Made by a program: the position numbers and the translations under genes. From Actinomycetota bacterium (GTDB taxonomy: Bacteria; Actinomycetota; Thermoleophilia; Miltoncostaeales; Miltoncostaeaceae), in contig JACJWX010000006.1 in the NCBI GenBank assembly GCA_020636905.1, positions 1 through 64,000 on the forward strand: a stretch of DNA of 64,000 bases, in the 5' to 3' direction. Each line of letters begins with the position of its first letter. Positions within the stretch are counted from its first letter, which is position 1. Shown in pieces: positions 33,227 to 41,626 of the stretch. A model generated the notes under the pieces. It worked only from the letters and a program-made list of their open reading frames with translations, ran no database searches and had not been told where the DNA came from.

Positions 33227-34711
33227 TCAGGAGGGTGAGGAGCGACTCACCCCGAAGAGCTGGATCTCGTTGATTCCGGCCTGGTACATGTCGGGATTCT
33301 CCGCGGTCGCGACCAGCCGGGTGATCCAGACGACGAGCCGCGACGGCGCGTCGGCCGGGAGGTCGATGCGCTGTTCCTCGCCGTTGAGCGTGGCCACCGC
33401 GAGCGGAGGGCCGTCCAGATCACCTTCGGCGCGGATCTCGACGGGGACGCCCGGCGTCCCCGTGATGGCGATCTGCGTGGGGCGCGAGTCGTCGCCGGTC
33501 TCGAGGGTCAGGCCCACGCCCCGCTTCGGATAGCCACCGAATGCGGCACTCCCCTTGTACCGCTCGGTGAGCCAGGCGGTGTCGAGCTGGCCGTCGGCGA
33601 CCAGCGGGACGAGGGTCGGCTGCTCGCCATCGCCGCCGTCCGGGTCGTAGTCGCGCGGGATGAACTGCAGTGCGGTCTGGCGGAGCGTCGGGTCCGAGCC
33701 GCCGTTAGGACCTTGCAGCGCCTGGATCGCGAGGACCGCGCCCGCCACGAGGACCACCGCGGCGACGACCGATGCGAGCAGTGCCAGGGGGCGTCGGGAT
33801 CGCCGCGGACGTCGCACCCGGCCCGTGGCACCCTCGGGCTCCTCGCGATGCCAGGGATCGTCGACCGGTGCGATGGCGGCGGTGTCGCCGCCCCCGGGTT
33901 CCACCAGCGCCTGCGCGAACGAGCCGGCCGACTGGAACCGCTGCTCCGGTCGTTTCGCCGATGCACGCATCGCGGCGGCCGCGAGCTGCGCCGGAATCCC
34001 ACCGCTGACCGACCGGGGATCGGGAAGCGGATCGGTCACGTGGCGCATCGCGACGCTGACGAAGCTGTCGGCGGGAAACGGCAGACGGCCGGTGAGGCAC
34101 TCCCACAGCACGATGCCCAGCGCGTAGACGTCGGTCCGTCCGTCGACCGGCCGGCCCTCGGCCTGCTCGGGCGCCAGGTAGTCCGACGACCCGACCATCA
34201 TCCCCGTCCGGGTGAGCCCCTGGTCACCGTGCCCCTCGGCGAGCCGGGCGATCCCGAAGTCGGTGAGTTTCGCGATGCCCAGATCGTCGATCAGGACGTT
34301 CTGGGACTTGATGTCACGGTGCACGATGCCCTGCTCGTGGGCGTACTGCAGCGCTCGGGCGACCTGGGCGCAGATGGCCCGGGCGTCGTCCGGCGGGAGT
34401 GCGCCATACCGCTGGATCCGGGCCTTGAGATCCTGACCTTCGACCAGCTCCATCACCAGGTAGGGGCCTTCGGCGTCCTCGCCCCGGTCGAGCATCCGGA
34501 CGATTCCCGGGTGGGAGAGGCGGGCGACGGCTTCGGCCTCGCGGCGGAAGCGGGCCGCGATCTCCTCGTCGTCCAGCAGCGCCGGACGGAGCCGCTTCAG
34601 CGCAACCCAGCGGTCGAGCACCGTGTCGTGGGCCCGCCAGACGGTCGCCATCCCCCCGCGTCCGATCTGGATGTCGGGCACGTACCGGCCGGGTGCGGAT
34701 GTGCTGCTCAC
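33227..34711 (-). CDS. Membrane Ser/Thr protein kinase with discoidin-like ectodomain
   Basis: 494 residues. Kinase domain ~9-270, all catalytic motifs present: GRGGMATVW, the ALKRL lysine, HRDIKSQN, DFG and APEQAEG. An Arg-rich juxtamembrane stretch and one TM helix (~305-330) follow. The extracytoplasmic domain (~345-494) contains DGQLDTAWLTERY, GVGLTLETG, a VPVEIRAEGDLDG strand and INEIQLFGV. This is the galactose-binding/discoidin-like fold seen on some actinobacterial kinases and MurJ-type proteins, not PASTA repeats. It may sense glycan; the polysaccharide locus is next door. Confidence 0.92.
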   Translation of the reverse strand: MSSTSAPGRYVPDIQIGRGGMATVWRAHDTVLDRWVALKRLRPALLDDEEIAARFRREAEAVARLSHPGIVRMLDRGEDAEGPYLVMELVEGQDLKARIQRYGALPPDDARAICAQVARALQYAHEQGIVHRDIKSQNVLIDDLGIAKLTDFGIARLAEGHGDQGLTRTGMMVGSSDYLAPEQAEGRPVDGRTDVYALGIVLWECLTGRLPFPADSFVSVAMRHVTDPLPDPRSVSGGIPAQLAAAAMRASAKRPEQRFQSAGSFAQALVEPGGGDTAAIAPVDDPWHREEPEGATGRVRRPRRSRRPLALLASVVAAVVLVAGAVLAIQALQGPNGGSDPTLRQTALQFIPRDYDPDGGDGEQPTLVPLVADGQLDTAWLTERYKGSAAFGGYPKRGVGLTLETGDDSRPTQIAITGTPGVPVEIRAEGDLDGPPLAVATLNGEEQRIDLPADAPSRLVVWITRLVATAENPDMYQAGINEIQLFGVSRSSPS

Positions 34712-34816
34712 GCGGCCGTCGCTCCCGTTGCCGTCGGTACCGGGGATCTCACCGGGTGAGGATAGCCGTCCATTCGCAGGGGCGGGAACTCATCGGTCGC
34801 GGGGGATTGCGGCGGC

Positions 34817-34822
34817 TAGAAT
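34817..34822 (+). promoter_or_regulatory. -10 hexamer (TAGAAT) of a probable leaderless promoter
   Basis: TAGAAT ends seven bases before the ATG at 34830, with no ribosome-binding site. It lies in the 118-base divergent spacer between the kinase and the response regulator. Confidence 0.5.
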
Positions 34823-34829
34823 GGGCGCC

Positions 34830-35538
34830 ATGGCCCAGCAGACCATTCTGGTTGTTGAGGACGACGAGGCCATCGCGGAGTCGGTGGCCTACCACCTCAC
34901 CAGGGCGGGACATCGCGTGTTGCGGGCCGGCGACGGCGCGCAGGGACTGCGGATGTTCAAAGCCCAGCGACCCGATCTCGTCATCCTCGACCTCATGCTT
35001 CCGCAGCTCGATGGCTGGCGCTTCACCGAAGAGGTCCGGTCCGAGGACCAGCGGGTCCCCGTCATCGTGTGCAGCGCGCGCAACAGCGAATACGACCGGG
35101 TGCACGGCCTCGAGCTGGGCGCCGACGACTACGTCGTGAAGCCGTTCTCGATGAAGGAGCTGACGGCGCGGGTCAGCGCGCAGCTGCGGCCTGGACGTCG
35201 ATCGCAATCCGGGCGGCCTGGGAGACGATCGAGGTCGAGGGTCTCACGATCGACCCGGAGCAGATCCAGGCGTCAGCTACGCGGGTGACACGCCGGTCGG
35301 CCTGACACCGCGCGAATTCGAGGTGCTCTACGCCCTCGCCCAGGCGAACGGCAAGCCGGTGCCCCGGAACCGCCTCTATCGGGACGTCTGGGGGTACGAG
35401 ATGCTCGCGGGCGATCGGTCGGTCGACGTCTTCGTCCGCAAGCTGCGGCAGAAACTCCGCCGGGCGATCCCGGACCGGACCTACGTCCAGACCCACTACG
35501 GGGTCGGGTACCGCTTCGAGCCCGGAGCGCCCGACTGA
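34830..35538 (+). pseudogene. OmpR-family response regulator broken by two frameshifts
   Basis: The receiver domain is intact in the first frame (ILVVEDDEA, phospho-acceptor in LVILDLMLPQLDG, ADDYVVKPFSMKELTARV). The frame then changes near 35188, runs through EVEGLTIDPEQIQAS, and changes again near 35274 into the DNA-binding domain (LTPREFEVLYALAQ, DVWGYEMLAGDRSVDVFVR, VGYRF). Each change equals one missing base, at GGCC/TGG and GTC/AGC. With both bases restored the protein is a normal ~237-residue regulator. Either a recent pseudogene or two base-deletion errors. No histidine kinase is adjacent. Confidence 0.85.
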
Positions 35539-35663
35539 CCCACGGGTCACGCCCGGACCCGTGGATGTCCGGGCTGTCCGAATCGGATGTTCGGGCCGCA
35601 TCGGCGCCGCTCGCCTTGCGGGGGCCCATCGGGGTCGGGTACCCTTCCCCGCGCGGTTTTCCC

Positions 35664-35745
35664 GGGGGGATGCCCGAGCGGCCAAAGGGAACGGTCTGTA
35701 AAATCGTCGGCTACGCCTACGGAGGTTCGAATCCTCCTCCCCCCA
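35664..35745 (+). tRNA. tRNA-Tyr (GTA)
   Basis: 82-nt class II tRNA: acceptor strand GGGGGGA (35664-35670) pairs with TCCCCCC (35738-35744), discriminator A. The anticodon loop CTGTAAA gives GTA, followed by a long variable arm (bases CGGCTACGCCTACG region) and a GGTTCGAATCC T-arm. CCA is not encoded. Confidence 0.96.
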
Positions 35746-35835
35746 TTTTGTTCAGCACGGAATCCGGGGGAGTGGAGACCCCGCCCTTGCGCTACACTGG
35801 CGGCCCGTTGCGGCCGATGCGGTGACGGTGACCTC

Positions 35836-35908
35836 GCCCAGTTAGCTCAGTAGGTAGAGCACCTCCATGGTAAGGAGGGGGTCAGCGGTTCGAGTCCGCT
35901 ACTGGGCT
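35836..35908 (+). tRNA. tRNA-Thr (GGT)
   Basis: 73 nt: GCCCAGT (35836-35842) pairs with ACTGGGC (35901-35907), discriminator T. The anticodon stem CCTCC/GGAGG encloses ATGGTAA, anticodon GGT; T-arm GCGGTTCGAGTCCGC. CCA is not encoded. The spacer from tRNA-Tyr (about 90 nt) shows nothing else. Confidence 0.97.
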
Positions 35909-35913
35909 CTCGT

Positions 35914-35987
35914 GGCGGAGTAGCTCAGCTGGTTAGAGCAGCGGAATCATAATCCGCGTGTCGGGGGTTCGAGTCCCTCCTCCGCTA
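35914..35987 (+). tRNA. tRNA-Met (CAT)
   Basis: 74 nt: GGCGGAG (35914-35920) pairs with CTCCGCT (35980-35986), with a G-T first pair; discriminator A. The anticodon stem GCGGA/TCCGC encloses ATCATAA, anticodon CAT. It lacks the C1-A72 mismatch of initiator tRNA, so it is an elongator Met; an Ile2 (lysidine-modified) role cannot be fully excluded from sequence alone. Five bases after tRNA-Thr, so probably cotranscribed. Confidence 0.93.
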
Positions 35988-35996
35988 CTGGTTCAG

Positions 35997-36016
35997 GGGC
36001 CCGCTGATGCGGGCCC
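35997..36016 (+). terminator. Rho-independent terminator after the tRNA cluster
   Basis: GGGCCCGC (35997-36004), loop TGAT, GCGGGCCC (36009-36016): a perfect eight-base-pair stem followed by TTCTCGTTT. It begins ten bases after tRNA-Met. Confidence 0.85.
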
Positions 36017-36143
36017 TTCTCGTTTCGGAGCCCGGTTCGCACGTCATCCACAGGTGCCGTCGGCAGCCCCGGTAGGGCACCGGGAATCCCGTGCCGCCGG
36101 ATCGGCGCCGGGCCCGCTGTAGACCCGGCCGCACCGTGCCACG

Positions 36144-38288
36144 ATGCGGCTCATGCAGATCTCGCCGACGTGGATGCTGGCCCTGGTCCTGTTGCAGGTG
36201 CTCGCCTCCGGGGTCTTCTACGTGGCGCGGCGCACCGGGGCTCCCTACACGGTGCTGCTCGTGCTCGTCGGGCTGCTGCTCGTCCCGGCGCTCAAACTGC
36301 CACCGCTCGCGGCGGCGTTCGGCTTCATCGACGACCTCCGCCTGACGCCGGATCTGTTGTTCCTGGTCTTCCTGCCGGTGCTGATCTTCGAATCCGGGTA
36401 CCACATGGACGCCCGGAAACTGCGCGACAACGCCTGGAGCATCGGGGTGCTGTCGACCGTCGGCCTGGCCGTGTCCACGGCCATCATCGCCGTCGGGGCG
36501 CACTTCGCACTCCGACTCGCGGGCGTCGAGGTGCCGCTCATCGCGACGCTCCTGTTCGGCGCCATCATCTCGGCGACCGACCCGGTTGCCGTGCTCGCGC
36601 TCTTCAAGGAGGTCGGCGCCCCGAGACGCCTCACGATGATCTTCGAAGGCGAGAGCCTCTTCAATGACGGCACGGCGGTCGCGCTGTTCCTCGTGCTGAT
36701 GTCGATCGCGACCGCCGGGAGCGTGACCACGACACGTGTCGTGTCGGGCGTCGTGGTGCTGCTGAGCATGGTCCTGGTGGGTGCGGTGTTCGGCCTGGCG
36801 ATCGCCGGGTCCTTCGCCGCGGCACTGCGCAAGACCAGGAACAACGCGTTCGTCTCGGCGACACTTCTCGCGGTCTCCGCGCACGTGACCTTCATCAGCG
36901 TCGAACTCATCGACGGATCGAGCAACGGATGGCTGACCATCCACGCGTCACCCATCATCGCCACCACGGTGGCAGCGCTGTTCCTGGGCAACTACGCCCG
37001 CATCAACCTGCTTCCGGACGCCGAGGAATACGTCCACCGCTTCATCGAGCACGTGGCGTTCATCGCCAACTCGCTCGTCTTCCTGCTGGCGGGGCTGCTG
37101 TTCGCGTCGCTCAACGTGGACTACGCCGGGCTGGCGCTCCCCATGCTGCTGACGGTCTTCGTGGTCGCCGGCGCACGCGCCCTGTCGGTCTATGCCGTGA
37201 CGGTGCCGCTGACCCGCCTCGGCGTCGAGGGCGGGATCCCCGCCGCGTGGAGCCGCCTGCTCGCCTGGGGGAGCCTGCGCGGCGCGCTCGCCATCGTCGT
37301 GGTGCTGTTGATCCCCACGGACTTCGCGATCCCGGGGTGGCGACTCGCCGACAGCCCGCGAGACCTGCTCATCGCGCTGACCATGTCGTGCATTCTCGCC
37401 ACCCTGTTCATCAAGGCGCCGCTCATCCGCCCCCTCATGCGACGTCACGGACTCGACGGTCTCGAGCCCCTGGACGCGGTCCACCACGCCGATCTGAGCC
37501 TCTACCACCTCCGCGGCGAGCGCGACGAGATCGATCGCATGGCCGAGACCGACGTCATGACCGCAGGCCAGCACGCCGAACTGCTGAAGCGCCTGGACGA
37601 GGCCGAGGCCGGCGTCCTGGCACGACGGGAGGAGCTGGTGCGGACCCATCCCGACGTCGATTCACGGGCGCTCGAGCTGCTCTCTCTGAAGATCGCCATG
37701 ACCGCCGCGAAGACGTTGTACGCCAACCACGAACTGACCGCCGGCGCCCACCGCGACATCGTCAACCGGGTGGCGTTCCGTCGCCACGTGGTCGAGGAGG
37801 GCGCCTCGTCGGAGCCCATCCTCGGCCGTGCGAGCTACCGTCACGATCCAATCCATCAGCTCGTGAACGTCGCGCACCGGTTCGTGCGCGCCGGACGACC
37901 ACCCACCCCGTCACTGGTCGATCGGTTCGAGAAACACCGCGGCAAGGCGGTGGTGAGCGAACAGGTCATCGCGACGCTCGAGGCGATGCAGGCCGAGGTG
38001 ACACCGCCGGTGTTCGCGCCCGATCAGGTCGATGCCCTTGTGGACCGCTACCGTGAGGAATGTGATCGTCACGGCCATGCCATGCAGGCGCTGCTCGCGG
38101 CGCACCCCGACGAGGTGGGGGTGCTCACCGACGAGCTGGCGCTCCGCGCGCTTCACGCCGCCGGCCGCCCCGCGCGCTCGTTCCTCAGCTCGATCGGTGC
38201 CGCCGAGTCGATGATCCTCGCCTCGATCGCGGCCGAGGACGGTACCGACACGCCCCCGGCGAAACCCTCGCGGTGGCACCGCAGATGA
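36144..38288 (+). CDS. CPA1-family Na+/H+ antiporter with long cytoplasmic tail
   Basis: 714 residues. Twelve or so TM helices in residues 5-430 with the CPA1 signatures FLPVLIFESGYHM, ISATDPVAVLALFKEVG and the ion-binding pair in FEGESLFNDGTAV. WGSLRGALAIVV follows near the end of the membrane part. The soluble tail (~440-714) is helical and unlike standard NhaP tails; it may be regulatory. The stop codon overlaps the next gene (ATGA), first of four coupled genes. ATG 36144 or 36153. Confidence 0.92.
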   Translation: MRLMQISPTWMLALVLLQVLASGVFYVARRTGAPYTVLLVLVGLLLVPALKLPPLAAAFGFIDDLRLTPDLLFLVFLPVLIFESGYHMDARKLRDNAWSIGVLSTVGLAVSTAIIAVGAHFALRLAGVEVPLIATLLFGAIISATDPVAVLALFKEVGAPRRLTMIFEGESLFNDGTAVALFLVLMSIATAGSVTTTRVVSGVVVLLSMVLVGAVFGLAIAGSFAAALRKTRNNAFVSATLLAVSAHVTFISVELIDGSSNGWLTIHASPIIATTVAALFLGNYARINLLPDAEEYVHRFIEHVAFIANSLVFLLAGLLFASLNVDYAGLALPMLLTVFVVAGARALSVYAVTVPLTRLGVEGGIPAAWSRLLAWGSLRGALAIVVVLLIPTDFAIPGWRLADSPRDLLIALTMSCILATLFIKAPLIRPLMRRHGLDGLEPLDAVHHADLSLYHLRGERDEIDRMAETDVMTAGQHAELLKRLDEAEAGVLARREELVRTHPDVDSRALELLSLKIAMTAAKTLYANHELTAGAHRDIVNRVAFRRHVVEEGASSEPILGRASYRHDPIHQLVNVAHRFVRAGRPPTPSLVDRFEKHRGKAVVSEQVIATLEAMQAEVTPPVFAPDQVDALVDRYREECDRHGHAMQALLAAHPDEVGVLTDELALRALHAAGRPARSFLSSIGAAESMILASIAAEDGTDTPPAKPSRWHRR

Positions 38289-39091
38289 CCGGCCGGCCGC
38301 GGCTGGTCGTCACGGGTGGAAGCGGCTTCCTGGGCACCCACGTGATCCCGCGGGCCGAGGCCGCGGGATGGCACGTCGTGGCGCCATCCTCCGGTGAGAT
38401 GGACGTCACCGACCCGACGGGGGTGGGTCGCGTGCTGCGGGAGGTCCTGCCCGCAGCCGTGCTGCACCTCGCCTACCGTCGTGACGACGACGCGGTGATC
38501 GTCGAGGGATCGCGGATCGTCGCCGAGGCGGCCGAGCAGGTCGATGCGCGACTGGTCCACCTGTCCACCGACGTCGTGTTCGCCGGACGCGCCGGAGCGT
38601 ACGGCGAGACGGATCCGCCCGATCCGGTCCACGCCTACGGTCGCGCCAAGGCCATGGCCGAGCAGGCCGTGCTGCGGGCGGCGCCGGGCGCCGTGCTGGT
38701 CAGGACCTCGCTCCTGTACGGGACCGAGCACGAGGGCGTCTGCCAGCGGGACGTACGATTCGCCCTCGCCGATCCCGCCCACATGGCGTTCTTCCGCGAC
38801 GAGATCCGGAACTTCACACATGCCGGCGACCTGGCGGACGCCTGCGTCGCCCTCGCGACGCGACGCGACGTGATCGGTCCGCTCCATGTCTGCGGGTCGG
38901 AACCGATGGATCGCTACACGTTCGCCCGGCGTTTCGCGCAATCGGTCGGGGCGGACGCCGGCGTGCTGCGCGCCGGACACATCGAGGGCTCCGGTCTGGC
39001 GAGGCCGGCCCGCGTGGTGCTCGACACGGGCCGTGCGGCGGCTCTCGGGGTCGCGTGCCGTCCGGTTTCCGCGGTGCTCGGAGCGGCGTGA
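38285..39091 (+). CDS. RmlD-like NAD(P)-dependent sugar-nucleotide reductase/epimerase
   Basis: 268 residues, short-chain dehydrogenase fold: VTGGSGFLGTHV, DVTDPTGVGRVL in the RmlD style, the LSTDVVFAGRAGAYGE catalytic serine region, YGRAKAMAEQ (YxxxK) and RTSLLYG. It resembles dTDP-4-dehydrorhamnose reductase, which would complete the pathway of rfbC 10 kb away. However, it sits in an ion-transport operon, and the C-terminal part is short. The precise substrate is open. Confidence 0.85.
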   Translation: MTGRPRLVVTGGSGFLGTHVIPRAEAAGWHVVAPSSGEMDVTDPTGVGRVLREVLPAAVLHLAYRRDDDAVIVEGSRIVAEAAEQVDARLVHLSTDVVFAGRAGAYGETDPPDPVHAYGRAKAMAEQAVLRAAPGAVLVRTSLLYGTEHEGVCQRDVRFALADPAHMAFFRDEIRNFTHAGDLADACVALATRRDVIGPLHVCGSEPMDRYTFARRFAQSVGADAGVLRAGHIEGSGLARPARVVLDTGRAAALGVACRPVSAVLGAA

Positions 39092-39477
39092 CGCTCTCCA
39101 CCCGACAGGCGCTGCTCGCTGTCGCCCTCGGTGGCGCGGCGGGAACCACGCTCCGCGTCGGAGTGAGTGAGCTGGTCGGGGTCGACGCCGGTGGTTGGCC
39201 CTGGCCGACCCTCGCCGTGAATCTCGCGGGAGCCTGGCTGCTGGCCGTCATCGGTACCCGGCTGCTCACCTCCGGGGCAACCGGCGGCTGGCTGCTGCCG
39301 ATGATTGGCACGGGATTCTGCGGCGCCCTGACGACCTTCTCGACATTTCAGATTGAGATCATCACCCTCTGGCGGGAGACCGGTCCGCCGGTGGCGGTGG
39401 CCTACGCGGTCGTCAGCGTCGTGGTCGGGCTGGCCATCGTCTGGTGGGTCGCACGACGGCTCGAGGCGGAGCAATGA
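39088..39477 (+). CDS. crcB: Fluoride channel CrcB/Fluc, subunit 1
   Basis: 129 residues, four hydrophobic segments. Fluc hallmarks: GGAAGTTLRVGVSE (R of the G-x-x-R motif), NLAGAWLLAVIGT (N of the pore) and GTGFCGALTTFSTF, the polar TTFST track of fluoride channels. Two-gene Fluc systems form heterodimers; the second half follows with a four-base overlap. No fluoride riboswitch is seen upstream of the operon. Confidence 0.93.
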   Translation: MTLSTRQALLAVALGGAAGTTLRVGVSELVGVDAGGWPWPTLAVNLAGAWLLAVIGTRLLTSGATGGWLLPMIGTGFCGALTTFSTFQIEIITLWRETGPPVAVAYAVVSVVVGLAIVWWVARRLEAEQ

Positions 39478-39842
39478 CCGCCTGGGTCTGGGTGTTGGTC
39501 GCGGTCTGCGGCGCCGCCGGCGCGGTCGGGCGCTTCGCGGTTGCGCAGGCGCTCGCCGCGCGCACCTCGGCCACCTTTCCGCTCGGCACGTTCGTCGTCA
39601 ACTCCGTCGGGGCCTTCCTCGCGGGGAGCGCCGCCGGCGCACATCTGGACGGGGCGGTCCGCGTCGTGCTGGTGGGCGGCTTCCTGGGCGCCTTCACCAC
39701 ATTCTCCACCTGGATGGTCGAGGCGCATCGCGTCGGGCACGCCCATCACCGGCGGGCCACGGTCGTCTACGTCGGCACCACACTGGTCGTCGGGACCGTC
39801 GCCGCCGGGGTGGGGTGGTTTCTGGCGGCCCTTCTCAGCTGA
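39474..39842 (+). CDS. crcB: Fluoride channel CrcB/Fluc, subunit 2
   Basis: 122 residues with AAGAVGRFAVAQ, the pore NSVGAFLAG and the GFLGAFTTFSTW fluoride track. It is only distantly similar to the gene before it, as expected for a heterodimer partner. The 171-nt spacer to the next gene contains no gene. Confidence 0.93.
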   Translation: MTAWVWVLVAVCGAAGAVGRFAVAQALAARTSATFPLGTFVVNSVGAFLAGSAAGAHLDGAVRVVLVGGFLGAFTTFSTWMVEAHRVGHAHHRRATVVYVGTTLVVGTVAAGVGWFLAALLS

Positions 39843-40013
39843 CGAACCAGGCGCCCGCCGTGCCTGCGATCTGCGCACCCCCACCCCAGGGTAATCACCC
39901 ATACATCCCCGCCTGGCGATGTCGATCATCACTCTTTTGGGGGATAGACATGCTGTTTTTGGCGATTGAGGATTCCTTCCGGCGGAGAGGATCACTCATT
40001 AAGGGGATACGAA

Positions 40014-41015
40014 GTGCCACAAACGGGCATTTCACGGGCCTTCTCGTGTTTGGCGGCCGCATTGACGCTCATGCTGGCCCTGGCCGGTGGTGCCCTGGCG
40101 GGCGGGACACCGGAACCGAAGACGGGATTGACCGATATCGCCGTTTCCAAGACGTCCGACCAGAACCGGGTGCCCGCGGGCACGCCCGTCCGCTGGACGG
40201 TCGCGGTGTCCAACACCGGTGATCTCCCGGTGGACCCCTCGAGCATCGTCGTGAGTGATCCCGGTGTCGAGCTGACACCGCCCGCCAAGCTTCCCGCGTC
40301 GCTGGCCCCCGGAGAATCCCTGGTCTGGTCGGGCACGTCGCAGACCACCGAGGCCGACTGCCCCACGCTGCGCAACACGGTCGAGGTCTGGCTCACCGAA
40401 GCGGTTGCGCCCACCAAGGGGAAGACCTCCTCGAAGCAACCGCCCGAGGTCGTCCGCGTTCCGGACGCCCGACCCGAGAACGACCGGAGCTCCGCGGAGG
40501 TCGGCGTCGTCTGCGTACCCCCTCCAGTGGTCACTCCGCCGCCCGCGGCGCCGTCGAGCACCGAGCCGGGAACCACGGTGACGATCGTCTCCGAGACACC
40601 TCCGACGGTGGTGGCTCTGTGCCCGCGTCCCCTCGCCCACATCGGGATGGTCGCGCCACGTCGCTGGCGCCAGGGTCGTCCGCTGCGCGTGGCGATCGCC
40701 GTCCACAACCGATCCCGCACGGTGACCGCGGAGCGGGTCGTCGCGCGATACCGGATTCCCCGCGGCTTCGCAGTGATCCGCCGCCCGCGGCGGGTCGGGG
40801 TGCAGCATGGCGTGGTCGTGATCCCGCGGACGCACATCGCGCCTCGCCAGTCGTCGGTCGTCTGGCTCACGCTGCGTCCGGTTCGACCCACCGGTCGGCG
40901 GACGGTGCACCGCGCGTCGGTCAAGGCTCACTGCGACTCGTCGCGCTCCGCCGGAACGATCACCACGCTCCAGCGATCCCGACCGCGTCCGGCCGCCCCT
41001 CGCGTCACCGGCTGA
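40014..41015 (+). CDS. Secreted protein with DUF11-type beta-sandwich repeats
   Basis: 333 residues from a GTG preceded by a strong AAGGGG site (40001-40006). Signal peptide 1-32 (LAAALTLMLALAGGALAGG). Residues ~35-140 match a DUF11/conserved-repeat domain: DIAVSKTSD, VRWTVAVSNTGDLP and LAPGESLVWSGTSQTT. A Pro/Ser/Thr-rich linker follows, then a second basic beta domain (~215-320, RVAIAVHNRSR). DUF11 proteins are usually cell-surface structural or adhesive; no sortase motif or C-terminal anchor is present, so it is probably released or wall-bound by charge. Confidence 0.82.
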   Translation: MPQTGISRAFSCLAAALTLMLALAGGALAGGTPEPKTGLTDIAVSKTSDQNRVPAGTPVRWTVAVSNTGDLPVDPSSIVVSDPGVELTPPAKLPASLAPGESLVWSGTSQTTEADCPTLRNTVEVWLTEAVAPTKGKTSSKQPPEVVRVPDARPENDRSSAEVGVVCVPPPVVTPPPAAPSSTEPGTTVTIVSETPPTVVALCPRPLAHIGMVAPRRWRQGRPLRVAIAVHNRSRTVTAERVVARYRIPRGFAVIRRPRRVGVQHGVVVIPRTHIAPRQSSVVWLTLRPVRPTGRRTVHRASVKAHCDSSRSAGTITTLQRSRPRPAAPRVTG

Positions 41016-41035
41016 GGCGACGCGCTCGGTACGGC

Positions 41036-41437
41036 TCAGTCGAGCGGGTTCCGCCTGGCCGCCTCGCGCCGGCGTCGGTCGCGTTTCGTGGGGCGCCCGC
41101 CGCGTTCCACCGCTCCTGGCGGGGGCGCCATCCGTCGGAGCTCCGACGCGGCCTCACGCCGTTCGCGGCTCTCGACGGATTCCTCGTAGAGCAGTTGCGC
41201 TGCGGCCGCGGATCCGCGCCGATCGCTGAGCCCCCGGACGGCCACTTCCCAGGTCGCCTGTCCGATCGTGACGTGCACGAGGTCACCCACCCGAACGTCC
41301 TTGGACGGCTTCGCGCGCGCGCCGTTCACCTCCACGCGACCCGCCGAGACGAGCTCGGTGGCGAGCGACCGGGTCTTGGTGAACCTGGCCGCCCACAGCC
41401 ACTTGTCGATCCGGACCCGTTCGGCGTCCACACCCAT
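41036..41437 (-). CDS. S4-domain RNA-binding protein (Hsp15-like)
   Basis: 133 residues. The S4 domain is at 6-70: RIDKWLWAARFTKTRSLA, SAGRVEVNG and KPSKDVRVGD, the exact spacing of Hsp15/HslR, which binds stalled 50S-peptidyl-tRNA complexes. A very basic C-terminal tail follows (RPTKRDRRRREAARR). The ATG at 41437 starts just before the S4 domain; a longer frame to 41533 adds nonconserved residues. Confidence 0.88.
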   Translation of the reverse strand: MGVDAERVRIDKWLWAARFTKTRSLATELVSAGRVEVNGARAKPSKDVRVGDLVHVTIGQATWEVAVRGLSDRRGSAAAAQLLYEESVESRERREAASELRRMAPPPGAVERGGRPTKRDRRRREAARRNPLD

Positions 41438-41596
41438 GGTCCGGCATTGTGCCAGCGGCGCGGAGATCCCGTCCGATCGAGACGTCTCGGGCACGGCAAC
41501 GCGCGCCGAACGTCCCGTCCGGGACTCGGGCATCTGGCATCGGGGGCGACCGGCGCGGGGGCGCGCCGGCGGATGGGGGTGTGAAGTGGGGGTCGA

Positions 41597-41619
41597 GCGG
41601 GCGCGGGGGCTGCGCCCGC
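41597..41619 (-). terminator. GC-rich hairpin after the recombinase gene
   Basis: GCGGGCGC (41597-41604) pairs perfectly with GCGCCCGC (41612-41619) across a seven-base loop, eight bases beyond the recombinase stop. There is no U-tract. The remainder of the 41438-41626 spacer is very GC-rich and shows no gene. Confidence 0.6.
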
Positions 41620-41626
41620 GGAACTG

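Noticed and set aside
36021..36143. Fluoride riboswitch before the operon containing crcB
   Set aside because: The leader lacks the conserved GGCGAUGGUGUUCGCC-type core; no substitute structure could be supported.
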